DNA from: Tubiluchus corallicola
Lineage: Eukaryota; Priapulida; Priapulimorpha; Priapulimorphida; Tubiluchidae
Assembly: GCA_030141605.1 (NCBI GenBank)
Contig: JAQGDQ010000410.1
Location: 142,965-206,964 of the forward strand
DNA: 64,000 nucleotides
Reading direction: 5' to 3'
Shown here: piece by piece, positions 11,931 to 23,980 of the stretch
How the letters are laid out: each line of letters begins with the position of its first letter
Numbering within the stretch: the stretch's first letter is position 1
Notes under the pieces: model-generated
What the model was told of the DNA's origin: nothing
The model's database searches: none
What the model saw: only the letters and a program-made list of their open reading frames with translations
Translations under genes and position numbers: made by a program

Positions 11931-14900
11931 CGAGCATTGCTCGTTGGGACATCTCTGCCGGTCTAGTGTCTGGGCGGTTTCATCTACCCATTTACTCTGA
12001 CTGAAGGAGTTAATCATTATGTTATAATTAATCTGTCCCATTTTGTATTATTGTCGAAACTAGCAAATTTCATTATGTATGTTAATTTATGCATACTTAC
12101 GTGACAAAACAGGCTGTTTCTGTATCCACGCCAGTTAAAACATCCTTTTCGTCTCATCTTAGAAGTTATCTTGAAAATTGGCAAATTCCAGCCATGTCAC
12201 AACTATTCGGTGTTAGAAAGAGGCTCTGCCGCTAAGAGCTCAATACTGGATACAGGGTGTCAAATTCTTCAAAAAGTGAATTTTTAGCATTTCTGCCATT
12301 TATCAAGCAAGGCTAGCAAATTCGAGATATGCATACACAATTACACATACACATTCCTAGGTTATAAAAATGTCTATAACTTTTGTGTTTTTTTTCTGTG
12401 GGTTCGGTAAGCCTACAAAGATGCCACTAAAACGTTTATTAAGTTTGCTGATTCTAGTGCTTAATTTGTCAGAACTTGTCTTTTTACTGTTTTGTGGCAG
12501 GATTAGGCCTGTTGTGAATTTATTTTGAAGAGAACAGTTATTTTCAAAAGCGTAAAATATAGCGAGTATAATGACATGTGTTAAGTTTATACACTGCAAG
12601 TTTTTATAGAAACAATATTAAACAGTCTGACTTTTGAACAAGAAAGTGACAATGATTTTTAGTTTTATAGCAAAATCATAAAGACTGAGGCTACAACTAG
12701 AAAAAGTTCTACAGCTGTAATAATTTTTATTATATAAAGGGACAAGGACATCTGTCTAGGGACATTTCTTGCAACGTCAATCATCTTTTTTGATCACGTG
12801 TACAAATCTCGCTTTTATATAGCTGAAACGTTTGCCACTATAGTGACTACATGTGGTTTCAAAAATATGCATACAAATTACTTACCTTTTTGTATGGATG
12901 AGACGTGGCAAAAATGCGCCTTTAATTTTGTAAAACTCTAAATATACGAAAGATTTTTTTTCATTTCAACATTAAATAGACTTTAAATCTTCGTCTATAC
13001 TATACTACGTGTATTAACTATCTTTTCGACCACTTCTCTTTCCCCTATATAGCCAGTAATTACCGTTAGCTAAACACATTTTTATTGCTGTATAATATTT
13101 GTTTCATAAATTTTAATTATCGAGTATACTGTGACGCAAAATCTTTCAGATTGAAGTTAATGAGGTTAACTAATTAATAACGTGATAGGTTAAAAGCAGG
13201 TTAATGATGAAATTAATTAGCTATAATATAGTTTTATCATATAAATATCGTTTGTACGTTTTTAAGTTTGTAAGAAAATGTGCGTTTTATATATATACAT
13301 ATATCAATAAAGCAAAATGTGAATCAAAATCCGACTATTGGTTTGAAATTCAAATATGAAAATCAGCTGATTTATCAACCTAGCTAGTGTGTATCCAATG
13401 AACGTATATGGTACGTATATATGTATGATAGGTAGATACTGGGTAGGTTCGTATGAATCAGATTCATATTATTTCCGCATGTCCAAACATAAATTAGTAC
13501 GATATTAAGTCGTTCAAATGTAGAAAAAGGACGGTTTGACAAGGTAGGCATTTGAGGTATAGAACCAAGACTGGAATACAATATTGTTTTCTTCACTGTA
13601 ACACAATAAATGTTTCAGGTTTCTTTTCAGAGGAAGCTGTCTTATTGTACATGTAAGTTTGGTTTAGACAATTTTATTGAAGATTTAACCGCGAACTAAG
13701 TTTGAAACAGACAGTCTTACTACTGATATATGTTCTCCCCTAGTGGGAGCGAAACAACCTACGTGAGGTTTGTTAACAGCCAATGAAAGGTGCACCATTT
13801 AATAGTTACGGTGTATTTTACTTGATTGCACACTAATTGCAATGTATAATTATCATGCAATACAGAAGGAAAATGCGTGTACGTCACGTGAGTAGGTAAT
13901 TTCATACTTTTTAGGCTTAAACCGATAAGTGCATTCGCTTTTGTATCTGTACATAAACTTAGTATGAGACTTGTTAGTTCTTAACTCAAAATACAATTGG
14001 TTAAAATAAATCATTTTCACATACCGTATTATAGCCAAAATGTTTCAAATGCTCCTGAAATCATTGTTAGTAAAATGAGTGATTTGTAGTAAGATACACT
14101 GAAATTACATTTTGATGTAAAATAATTAAACAGTAAATTACACTGTTTTTGTTAAAGTGAATTAAATTAAACATAATAAAATACCAATAAAATATTTTCT
14201 AAGGAATTTAGTTCGCCCTGATAAGAACTATTTTGCTATTGTATAACTAATTTACATCAGACTGCATTGTCAGTGATTGCTAGAAGAGTCGAAACGTTTT
14301 GGTTGTTATAATACAAATATCTTAATGGAATAAATGCGAGATTTTATTAAAAGATAATCCGTGCCGGTTCACTCTAGCACATGAAGCACATGCCTGCTAT
14401 GTTACAATGACTAGATTAGTTGATTGATTGCTGGGTCGCACCCAATGACATTACCGCCTTAAGCAGTGACGTCATCGTGAAGCCATTTTATTCAAGGCTG
14501 TGTGTGGGTGGTATTAAACACGTAGAGCTGCGTCTTTCCACGTCGTAAACAAGAGCAAATAATGAAAATACGATTACTGTGGGGGTTTGCCTTTGAAAAA
14601 GCAAATTTCCGACAAAAATGGGTATAAAATTAGCCTTGATTGTTTTACCATTAAGTCATGGCATTATTTATACCGACATTATGTGGCTGTTTAGTTCCAT
14701 TTGTTACGATTTTTCGTTGAATCATTAACAGCTTAGAGATCCTAGTTCAAATGTTACCACTTGAATGTTTCACTGCAGAAGATTTTTTTACAAAAAAAAC
14801 TCATTTTAAAAAGGTGCATTATATAGTCGTTACACGTGACACCGTGAATGTGGTAACGCTAATTAACATGAAATTCATAATGCTAAACTTAATTACTCCT

Positions 14901-15343
14901 AAAAGCAGGGTAGCCATGCTCATGCACATTCCAGTGTTCATCATCGGCCAAAAACAACTGACAAGCCAAATATGAAGCATACATGTTACCTAGCATGTAC
15001 ACATTAAATTACACGTGTAAATGCATGCTCGTAATGTAGTGACCCAAAAAAGCGCTATTTCTGTATAAACCGTAAACAAATGAAGCAAACAAATATACCG
15101 CACACAATAAAGGATAATATTATAGCTAATGAATAAGCTACGTGAATGCTTGGAACACAAATAAGGTTTCATCGTGTGCACGGGCACAAAAGCCTGGCTT
15201 CATTTACTGAAGATCAGGAAGCTGATCCTTGCACTGATGAAACCAGGCAGGAGACACGTACTACATTAATGGTTTCACATAGCGCAGATGTGGTCTGAAA
15301 GCAAAGAAGATTCTAATATTGCTCACAATAAGAGCTGCATCTT

Positions 15344-15609
15344 CCTATGATACATCATGATGGTTTCAAGCCATTAATTTTATTGTAGTATCACTCTAAA
15401 CATGCCACCTATCCTTTCAGCTTACTATGATATATCACGATAATTTCACGCCATTAATTTTATTATGCAGTCTCTCTAAATGTGCTACTTATCTGCGGTG
15501 TGTAGGTGGGGTATAGTGGTTCCTATGGTCTTTTCAGCTTACTATGATACATAACGACGATATCACACCATTAGTTTTATTGTAGTATCACTCTAAACAT
15601 GCCACCTAT
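15344..15609. repeat. Three-copy repeat, about 68-bp unit
   Basis: Copies at about 15344-15412, 15425-15492 and 15541-15609 share TATGATACAT, CCATTAATTTTATT and TCACTCTAAACATGCCACC. Spacers between copies differ in length (about 12 and 48 bp), so this is not a simple satellite. Confidence 0.8.
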
Positions 15610-16371
15610 TTGCGTCAGTGCAAAATTGTTCTGAGCCAGTACAAAACGTTTTTCAGGTGTTTGCTGGAAAGTTAACTATCCAGTGGGTGGCACTGGAATC
15701 ATAGAAACATGGAACTGCATTTAATGTAGTATCAGGGTTAGCTTTATGAACATATGCGCCATTCTCCAGAGGAATTAGTGAACTACTAGAAATAAAGCGT
15801 TCAAACAACCCTCGTTTTGCTATATTATATGCCACATACAGCCAATGATAAAAACACTACGTGCAACATTTGTTCTTGGAGCATTGTTGATCAAGGGTGC
15901 CAGGCGCTGGTTTACTTTGCACCACCCTAAGGCAACCAAATCGGGCCAGACATGTCAAACTTCTGAGAATACCGATGGCATGGAATATGTTTTCGAAGTT
16001 GTGCGAGACAATTTTTTGTATAAGATTTTTTATTTATCCACACAACCAAAAACGCGCTACGCCATATAAATTAAAACGATGTGTTAATCAAATAGCTTTC
16101 ACATAGAAAATGATTTTTTAAACGAGTGTTGTCTTCCTCTTTCTCCCTCCACTGTGCCTGTGAATGTCACCAACGCTTTCGTAGTCTTAATGGCTTCATT
16201 ATAATGCACACGTCCTACTTGCGCAATAATCCTTTTAAATGTCAAAGGGAAAATGCATGAGAGCGAATGATAATGATAAAATGGAGTCTTAATATATTAA
16301 TTTCTATTACGGCTGTACGTCGCGCTCTATATATACCATATACATATATATATATATCTGTATATATATAT

Positions 16372-16832
16372 ATTTAATTATCTGTTAAAGGTCGGGTCTG
16401 TAACGTTTTTTAAACTGTCATAAATATAAAAAAAATTATATATAAATATCACCTATTTTTTGCAATACGCTGGCTTGTAGAAAGTCACATGTCCCGTCGT
16501 TGCATCACTTGTGAAACGTGTTGATTGTTACATTTACCCCGTGTTACTTTTCGCCGTCTCCCCTTATTGATAGACTGTATATTTACATATATATATGAGA
16601 TTGGTACTGATAACGACGTAAATATACAGTCTATCAATAAGGGGAGACGGCGAAAAGTAACACGGGGTAAATGTAACAATCAACACGTTTCACAAGTGAT
16701 GCAACGACGGGACATGTGACTTTCTACAAGCCAGCGTATTGCAAAAAATAGGTGATATTTATATATAATTTTTTTTATATTTATGACAGTTTAAAAAACG
16801 TTACAGACCCGACCTTTAACAGATAATTAAAT
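16372..16832. mobile_element. Apparently perfect 215-bp-arm palindrome
   Basis: The left arm 16372-16586 and right arm 16618-16832 are reverse complements of equal length (215 nt) with no mismatch found on inspection. They are separated by a 31-nt spacer (16587-16617). The two 64-codon frames on opposite strands here are mirror shadows of the arms and not genes. The outer ends (ATTTAATTATCTG) abut a TA-rich tract on the left. It could be a recently inserted foldback element, an inverted duplication, or an assembly artefact. No transposase is encoded. Confidence 0.85.
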
Positions 16833-18606
16833 GCTAAGCTATGAATTTTACATTAGCATTACAACGTTTATGACGTCACGTATAAGGCAAGATAAGATAA
16901 GACCAGGTAAAGTGACGTATGGTAACTTGGTAAGGTATAGTACGGTACGATAAAATAAGATAAGCACAGCAAGGTCCTGATTAGTGGTTGCGATAATTTA
17001 AAATTAAGAAAAATTAATACATGTAAATACACAAACATTACGTGACCTAATACATAGAGAAAATATGCAGGAACACAAAAAAGCTAAGATTACAATCGCA
17101 AAAAGAATTAAAATAAGCAAAAAACAAGTTAAAAAATGGAGAAATAAAAATACAAGCAATTGAAAAACAATGTCATATAACACATAATATAAAAAACAGA
17201 ATGTAAAAGCAAATTAAACCAATAAAAACTTTGAAAATAAAAAAATTAAAAAACTAAAAGAAAGCTAAAATTACAATTGCACAAAAGAACCAAGAAGAAG
17301 CAAAAAGCAAAATGCAAACAAAAGCAAATGAAAAAATTGCATATAAGAACATATCTACTGTAATATAAAATCAAAGCGGAATATTAAAAGCAAAGTAAGC
17401 AATAATAAAAACGTATAATAATAATGACACTGAAAATCAAAATTCACAAACAACATTTGGGATATGCCAAAAACAATTGAACAGATGAGAAAAACGTAAA
17501 AATTTATATTAACATCAAAAAGGCGAAGTTAAAAACTCATTATAATGAATTAAAAATAAATCTCTTGACAAAAAGCTTTAAGGCGACCTTCAAACAGGTG
17601 ACAATTGCTACCGTTTCGTATTTCGTTTGGCAGACTTCCATAGCTTAGCCGCCCCGTATTCTAGAGATTTTTGTCCAGCTCGTGTGCGGTATAACGGTAT
17701 TTGTAGTTCATTCCTAGTGGCTTACATGGTTCGATATTGACACGCATATTCAAAAACCAGTTTAGTTCTGTGCGCATAGTGATAATTCGTTCGCGTATAA
17801 CGACTCTGTTAAAGCTAGCTTTATATGAAATTTCTAAAGTGTTTTCAAAAGGCTTAAAGCCTTCAACAGTGAAGACTCTGTTAAAGCGAGTTTTTTATGA
17901 AATTTCTGAAAAGTGTTTTCAAAAGGGTTAAAGCCTTCAACAGTGAAGATTCTGGTGACGACATTTAAACCAGTGTCAATTTAACCTAATCAACCGGCGA
18001 GTTACAAATCAAGTCTACTAAAACTGCCAAACAAGGCACTGCACTAAAAAGCAGAAGTCTCGATTTCTTTCGACTTCAAACAAATGAGAATAGTACACTG
18101 ATTCATATCGCTATTTTTCTTCTGCTGGCAAATCAAATCAAGTTACGTGAAGACCACGCATAATTTTATACGCAATGCCAATTATTATAGATTCCTAAAT
18201 GAAAATTCGACCATAATTACTAATGACATTAGTTCAATATTACTTAGTACATGCAAATCATGGCATCACTAGAACACATAATAATAGTTGCCTTTTAGCT
18301 ACCCGTCTTTTCATCCACCGCTGGCTTCAATAACCCAGGCAAATGTCACGTCAAATCTGCACAAGCTCAGCTTTGACATTAAACCTCACGTATATATAAG
18401 CTATTCTTGTACAAGGAAGCTCATGCAATGCAGATAACCGCAGTAATTGCAAATTCGTACAAGGTGGTCAGAAATGTAAGACGTCAAATCAAAGGCAATC
18501 ACGGACTACTGTTATGGGTGTAAACACAAAAATTGTTTTTACACTTTTCCCAACAAAATCAGCCACATTAAAGTGAGTACGTGTTACATTGCTAGTAACT
18601 ACCTTA
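16833..18606. other. Intergenic, A-rich
   Basis: Strongly adenine-biased on the plus strand at about 17040-17580. It is followed by the tandem duplication at 17800-17950. TGACGTCA lies at 16871. No gene recognised. Confidence 0.45.
17800..17950. repeat. Tandem duplication, about 77-bp unit
   Basis: Two copies of a unit starting GACTCTGTTAAAGC, continuing ATGAAATTTCT and GTGTTTTCAAAAGG, and ending AAAGCCTTCAACAGTGAA. They differ by a few small indels. Confidence 0.85.
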
Positions 18607-18902
18607 CATAGGCGTACAAGTCGGGGGGCTGCAGCCCCCACCCCACCCGGATTCGGGCAATCACAATTTTTCGGGCACCGGCCAAATAATGAAAAAAGTA
18701 AACATTTTCACAAAAGGAAATCTCAAAATTTTTCCATGTCGTCAAATGAAGTGCCCGAAATTCGGGCATTTTTGATCCTGGGGTGGGGATACGGCAATTC
18801 CCGACTCGAAGTTGACCTGCGCCTTTTGGGTTTATTTTTCGATTATAAGTGGCTCACCCCCCCCCCCCCCCCGCCTTGGAAAAATCGGCCCGTACGCCTA
18901 TG
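18607..18902. mobile_element. MITE with CATAGGCGTAC terminal inverted repeats
   Basis: A 296-bp segment whose left end CATAGGCGTAC is the exact reverse complement of its right end GTACGCCTATG. It is far more GC-rich than its surroundings. Inside are a GGGGGCTGCAGCCCCC palindrome, repeated TTCGGGCA strings in both orientations, and a C run of about 16 at 18857. It has no coding capacity. The target-site duplication is unclear. I recall similar-looking repeats from several marine invertebrate genomes but cannot name the superfamily. Confidence 0.7.
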
Positions 18903-19265
18903 CTACAATAAATTCTAGGAATATCAATTTGTGGTTGAACAAATTTACGACTGTTGCTTTTTGTAAAACCAACCGTTGCCAAAAAATGAAAAGAATAGAA
19001 TTGAACGTACATTTAAACTGTGAGCCAACGTTCAGTCAAACTGTGAGTTATAAGCCAACTTCTCACTTAGTAAGCCACAAGAGATCATTAGGCGCCTGGT
19101 CAAGCTATCGACTGATAAACCAAGATCTATAGTTACAAATGTTTCACGTTTCATTTCTTTCAGTAGAATTGATTTCAAGGAATTGATTATTCGCATCATG
19201 TACGCGTCTGGTCAAACTATCGACGAACTGTCATATATTATCAACCACGTTACTAATCGAAAGAT

Positions 19266-19500
19266 TCGTTTATTTTACGCATTTATCTATTCATTCATTC
19301 TTTATTCAACCGTTTACACTCTCTTTTCACTGGCAGTTCTAACATTCATTCATTCATTGATTCAATCTTTTGCTTATTTTCTTCTTTTTTGAAACAATTT
19401 GTATCTAATTATTTCTTCATCATTTGTTATTAATTTACTCATTTATTTATTCTTTTGAAATTTATTTATTTATTCGCTCATTCATTCATTGAGATTCTAA
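19266..19500. repeat. ATTC/ATTT tetranucleotide-rich tract
   Basis: Scattered runs of ATTC and ATTT units over about 235 bp. Confidence 0.7.
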
Positions 19501-22500
19501 CAAAAAAATCTGTTCCTTGTCAAGTATGTGTTTCTCTTCTAGTAAAATAAGCAAGAGGCAGATTAACATCCATTTTCACACTTCAGGGCCTGTGCATTAG
19601 GCGTTTGTTTATATAGCAACAAGTATTTAGCGAATCGATTTAAAAATGTGGCCGTGAAGTCAAAAAAGGGATGTCTGTAACGTGCTTGAAGGTATCTCAT
19701 TCCTAATTCTGTACCATATGTTTACAAATCAACTGCTCGAGCTTGCACGACGCATTGCAGCCACTTCTGAATTGACGCCTCAGCCTTGTTATCTTGCCTA
19801 CTTGACATATTGCAAAATCGTACAGTGTACTGACAATCTGAGCAGGTCCAATTTAGTGCCAACTCTGCAATATTTTCTTATCGAACGCTGCGACACTAAG
19901 GTGTTCTCAGGGTAACCCGTAAAGACAGATACAAAGTTTGAGTGCCCGGAGTTATTTCTGCTACTTTTCATGCTTTTACACTGGACATTCCTAGACACAA
20001 AACAGTTATTTATAAATCCAGTGTTTCCTTTGGGCCTTTTATATGCGTAGAATTCGCACCAGAAATTTGTTAATTATAGACCTACTACAACAAAAAAAAC
20101 AAAAATATCTGTTACTACTAACAAATTGCTACAATATGGTAGTTTTCTGGGAATGTATTTATATTTTCTTTTTCTGCCAATAGCACTTTTTCCAGTGTGG
20201 CTACTGATGGAGTGAACTGTACGAAAAAAGTCCGAAAAGTCCCATTCAACACAAATATGAATGAAGCAAAAATTACATGGCAAAGTAAATAATGAGCAGT
20301 TTACCCTAAAACTGTTCTACTGAATTAAGTATCAGACTATGGAATTAAATAGTCTTGCAGAATGCTCCAGCAGAAAATAATTCAATATCAACTTGATAAC
20401 AATTATGCAGCACATTTGATTACTATTTTTGATAAAGAATAGAAGAATGTCTGCAAAAAAACTGACATGGTCTGCTTCAAAAATTCCTAACATCTTATGT
20501 AATTACCATAAAACGTTTTTACAAAGGCTTTATTTTGCTAATATCTTGATTTGCAAAATTAGAAAAAAACTACCGTAATTACTTTCTTACCTTCAACCGG
20601 AAAAAAGCAGTACCACAAAAAAATAAAATTGCCCTATTACAAATTTACAATGACCTTGAACTACAGTACATCGCACACCTACAGAAAAAGAAATGACTAC
20701 ACACCTGTAACCTATATCTAGAATTTATAAAAAGCAATAACATTACTCGCTCATTTTGTGATCATTAAGGTAACCAAACTAAAACAAAGTAATAAAATGA
20801 GAATTCAACTATCTAGTAAAGCTAAACAGCTCGGTATTATTGACACAATTCTGACAAAAACTTTTGAATTTACACGATTGATCACGCAACATGATTTTTA
20901 CTGGAGGCAGCGCAATGACCAATGGAGATGTTTAAAGCACAGAAAAAGTTGACTGCAAAAATGGACACAGAAACTGAATGCGAAAAACGAAAAAATGGTT
21001 GTTATCAAGAAATCATCGTGAATTGCATTTATTTTACCATAAAACACTTTGTAAAATGATTTAGTGAGAACTTGGAGACATACATGGCCGGTAGCCTGCT
21101 CGTTTGGCACTTGATACATTCTGCTTAATGGACAGGAGGCTGAACAGCACATTCAACAGCCAAACTTAAATTTGAAAGCAAACCTGATGAAGTAACAGAG
21201 ATGGTGTTTTTCTCTCTATAGCCAATACACAATAAAATAATTGCTTGCTTTAAACAGATAACTATCTAATAACAACTAAGGCTTGTCCGATTTGCAGCCT
21301 CAGCCCTTGCCAACACTTTCTCACAACCAATTAAACAGCAGTCTCGGTTCTTTCTGTTGTCCAGGTATTAAGAAAATTGGGCAACAAAAACTATGAAAAA
21401 ACATTCACAAGTAAAGAACATGCATTTTAAGTTACGTGAATGCAAAGCAAAAGGTCTCGGTCTGACTTCATTCTGTAAGCATTAATGTGTCTGCAGTGCG
21501 GTGATTAAACAATCTTGATGTATTCACAGACTGGATTTGATCCTCTGTAACATAAATCAAGTTCTGTATTACGATGAATGGCCATTGGCAATTCAGAAAA
21601 TACTGGAATAAAAACTAGTATATTTTGTATCCAATCAGAACATTTTGCTGCTATCCATTAGCATCTTCAGGCCTCTGGCTGATAGAACAATCACTCTGAA
21701 TTGGATTGAAATGTACATTACGGCAAGAACAGCTTTGATTTCGAATGCTAATTATTTCACTAAACTAAATTGAAAGTATGAACTACCATTTTATTGTTTG
21801 TATTAGGTTTAAGTCTGCTAATATGGAATAATATAGAATATGGGATCATTTAGTAGTAAATCCCATCTAAATTTTACATTATCGATAATTGCGAACATGT
21901 GCTTAGTTATTACCAAATTACAAAGATGAGAGTGGGCAATATGGAGCTGACATTTAGAGCCTTTAGGAAATGTAGCTGTCTCTGTATTAGCAATCTCAAA
22001 CCAAACATGAACAGTAAAGTGGAAACTATACTTACAATTTGGTTATGTGAAATAGTTAACATTCCATATCACAGATGTCCTTGCAATAATGTAGATAGAA
22101 TGATCATTCTATCAGTGCGACTGAAGGTGCTAATTAATGGATATTAGAGAAGTATTCTGATTGAGTATGTTTAATAAAGAAAATTCCTTAATCTACAAAC
22201 TGTTAAACTGAATTCAAGAACTTAAATGATTTTTTTACAATTTAACCAATAACAACAACTCCTCAAAGCCTTTAAAGTTCTGCAAAATCCCATTCCTAAA
22301 TATAAGCTTTATTTTAATTCAAGGGTAAAATCTATAGTAAATTTCGACAGTTCAAGCCACTCAGCCCCTTCTTTACAGTGAAATGAAAAATGGCTAATTG
22401 ATTTGCCAGTACTAACTACTAAAACTGCAAATGGACTATTTATCTGCAAAAACAGTAAGAGTTTATTACACTAAAGAATGGAAACTACCAAAGAATATAA

Positions 22501-22639
22501 CTGCAGCATACATTTTTATATTTGTAAGTGCCACAAATGAATGGAAATGGCAGCTCATTCTTCATTGTACTGCAAACTCCTGTGCTTCAAACTGTATGAC
22601 AATTGCCACTATAGCAAAATGGACTTTGAAAGACTGTAT

Positions 22640-22885
22640 CACTCATCCACTGATACTGCTAACTGCAATTACTGCTAACTGGAACCTGCAACATTCATCT
22701 AACCAGCAACTGCCGCTACTGCAACCTGAAACTTGCAACTTTCATCCACCAATACTGCTAACTGCAACTACTGCTAACTGGAACCTGCAACATTCATCTG
22801 CCAATACTGCTAACCAGTAACCGCCACTACTGCAATACGAAAACTTTAACTTTCATCCGCCAATACTGCTAACTGCAAATAAAGA
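22640..22885. repeat. Diverged minisatellite
   Basis: About four to five units combining ATACTGCTAACTGCAA, ACTACTGCTAACTGGAACC and TGCAACATTCATC. The plus-strand open frame across it is repeat-generated. Confidence 0.8.
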
Positions 22886-23980
22886 TGTGGTGTCGCCAAA
22901 ATCACTGCTTTGCTTGTACGGCAGTCTGTACGCCAAACTGCAATAGGCAGCAACACCATTCCGCTTGTACAGCATCAACCCCACTCAGGAACACTGCACT
23001 GCACAGGTTGCTGAGCCTGAACTCTTACGCCACCGCCCCTGCTGCTGCTGCTTACACCAGCCAATCTCAGCAACATACAGCCGTCTCTGTACAGAAAAGA
23101 AAAATACTGATTACCAAATGTAAAATTTTATTTCAATCAATGCAAATAAAGCATAAATTTTTCGTTCTTACAATACAACAAATCTTAATTATCAGTAATG
23201 TACTGTAGAAGTTCTACAAAATGGGTTCCATTAAAAAAAGAAGCAAACTGGCCATTAATAAATTTTACAAAACTGTCAAGTTAAAACTAGAGTAATATTG
23301 CAGAATTTTTGCTTGCTATCTTACGTTCAAACAAAAAATGCATGCTGAAAGTTTTACTTTTTAACTGACCAGTATTACCCCATGCCAAAACACACCAAAA
23401 CCATGTTGACCAATACAACTGCTTACAATACACTTTATAGTCAATTCAATACAGCAATAAAGTAAACAAGTTCTAAACACATTTTTGTACTTAAAATTTA
23501 CCATGTTTTTTATAGTAACTGATTTACCTTATTTTGTAAATATTTGCAAGTATATATACCACAGCCTAATGCTTCTCAATTAAATTGAAAACTAGAGTTC
23601 AGCAAATTATTATATATACTACTACACTACAATCCTAACTACTAGTACTGCTATATAAGTCCATACATCTGGCAAAATGTAAGAATCACTTATTTATCTA
23701 TATCATTTGGAATGCACAGAGTGCCACAAAATGGGACAATGCCAGAAAGTACAATTTTAAAGACAATTGGAAAAGTGATAAAATTCAGAAGACCTAACCA
23801 AAACTAATTAAGACTAAAGTTATTACAAGTATGATATGGCTATATACAGTAAAATTATAATAACCTGCTGATTATCGAAGCAACACTAAAGTGTCGTTAT
23901 CCAGAATTCCCATATGAGCCAAAACCCCCAACTCCTTTGTTTAAAACGACTGCTCAAACCTAAGGAATGAAAAAGGTCCT

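Larger units (their letters stand above)
10297..16371. other. Intergenic, no recognisable gene
   Basis: Open frames are short and lack domain signatures. Contents are a (TTA)n microsatellite at 10953-10997, a 24-bp direct repeat at about 11873-11930, TGACGTCA at 14467, the three-copy repeat at 15344-15609, and a TA-rich tract at 16328-16371. Confidence 0.45.
18903..23980. other. Intergenic / SRSF2 3' region
   Basis: No gene recognised. Simple ATTC/ATTT repeats lie at 19266-19500 and a diverged tandem repeat at 22640-22885. The right part should include the SRSF2 3' UTR; a minus-strand AATAAA reads at 23126-23131, but I cannot tell whether it is used. Confidence 0.4.

Noticed and set aside
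15344-15609. CRISPR-like array
   Set aside because: The repeats are long, diverged and unevenly spaced in a eukaryotic genome; there is no leader or cas gene.
16485-16719. Two 64-codon frames on opposite strands with near-identical proteins
   Set aside because: Mirror images created by the palindrome arms.
22431-22820. 129-codon plus-strand open frame
   Set aside because: Largely generated by the minisatellite at 22640-22885.
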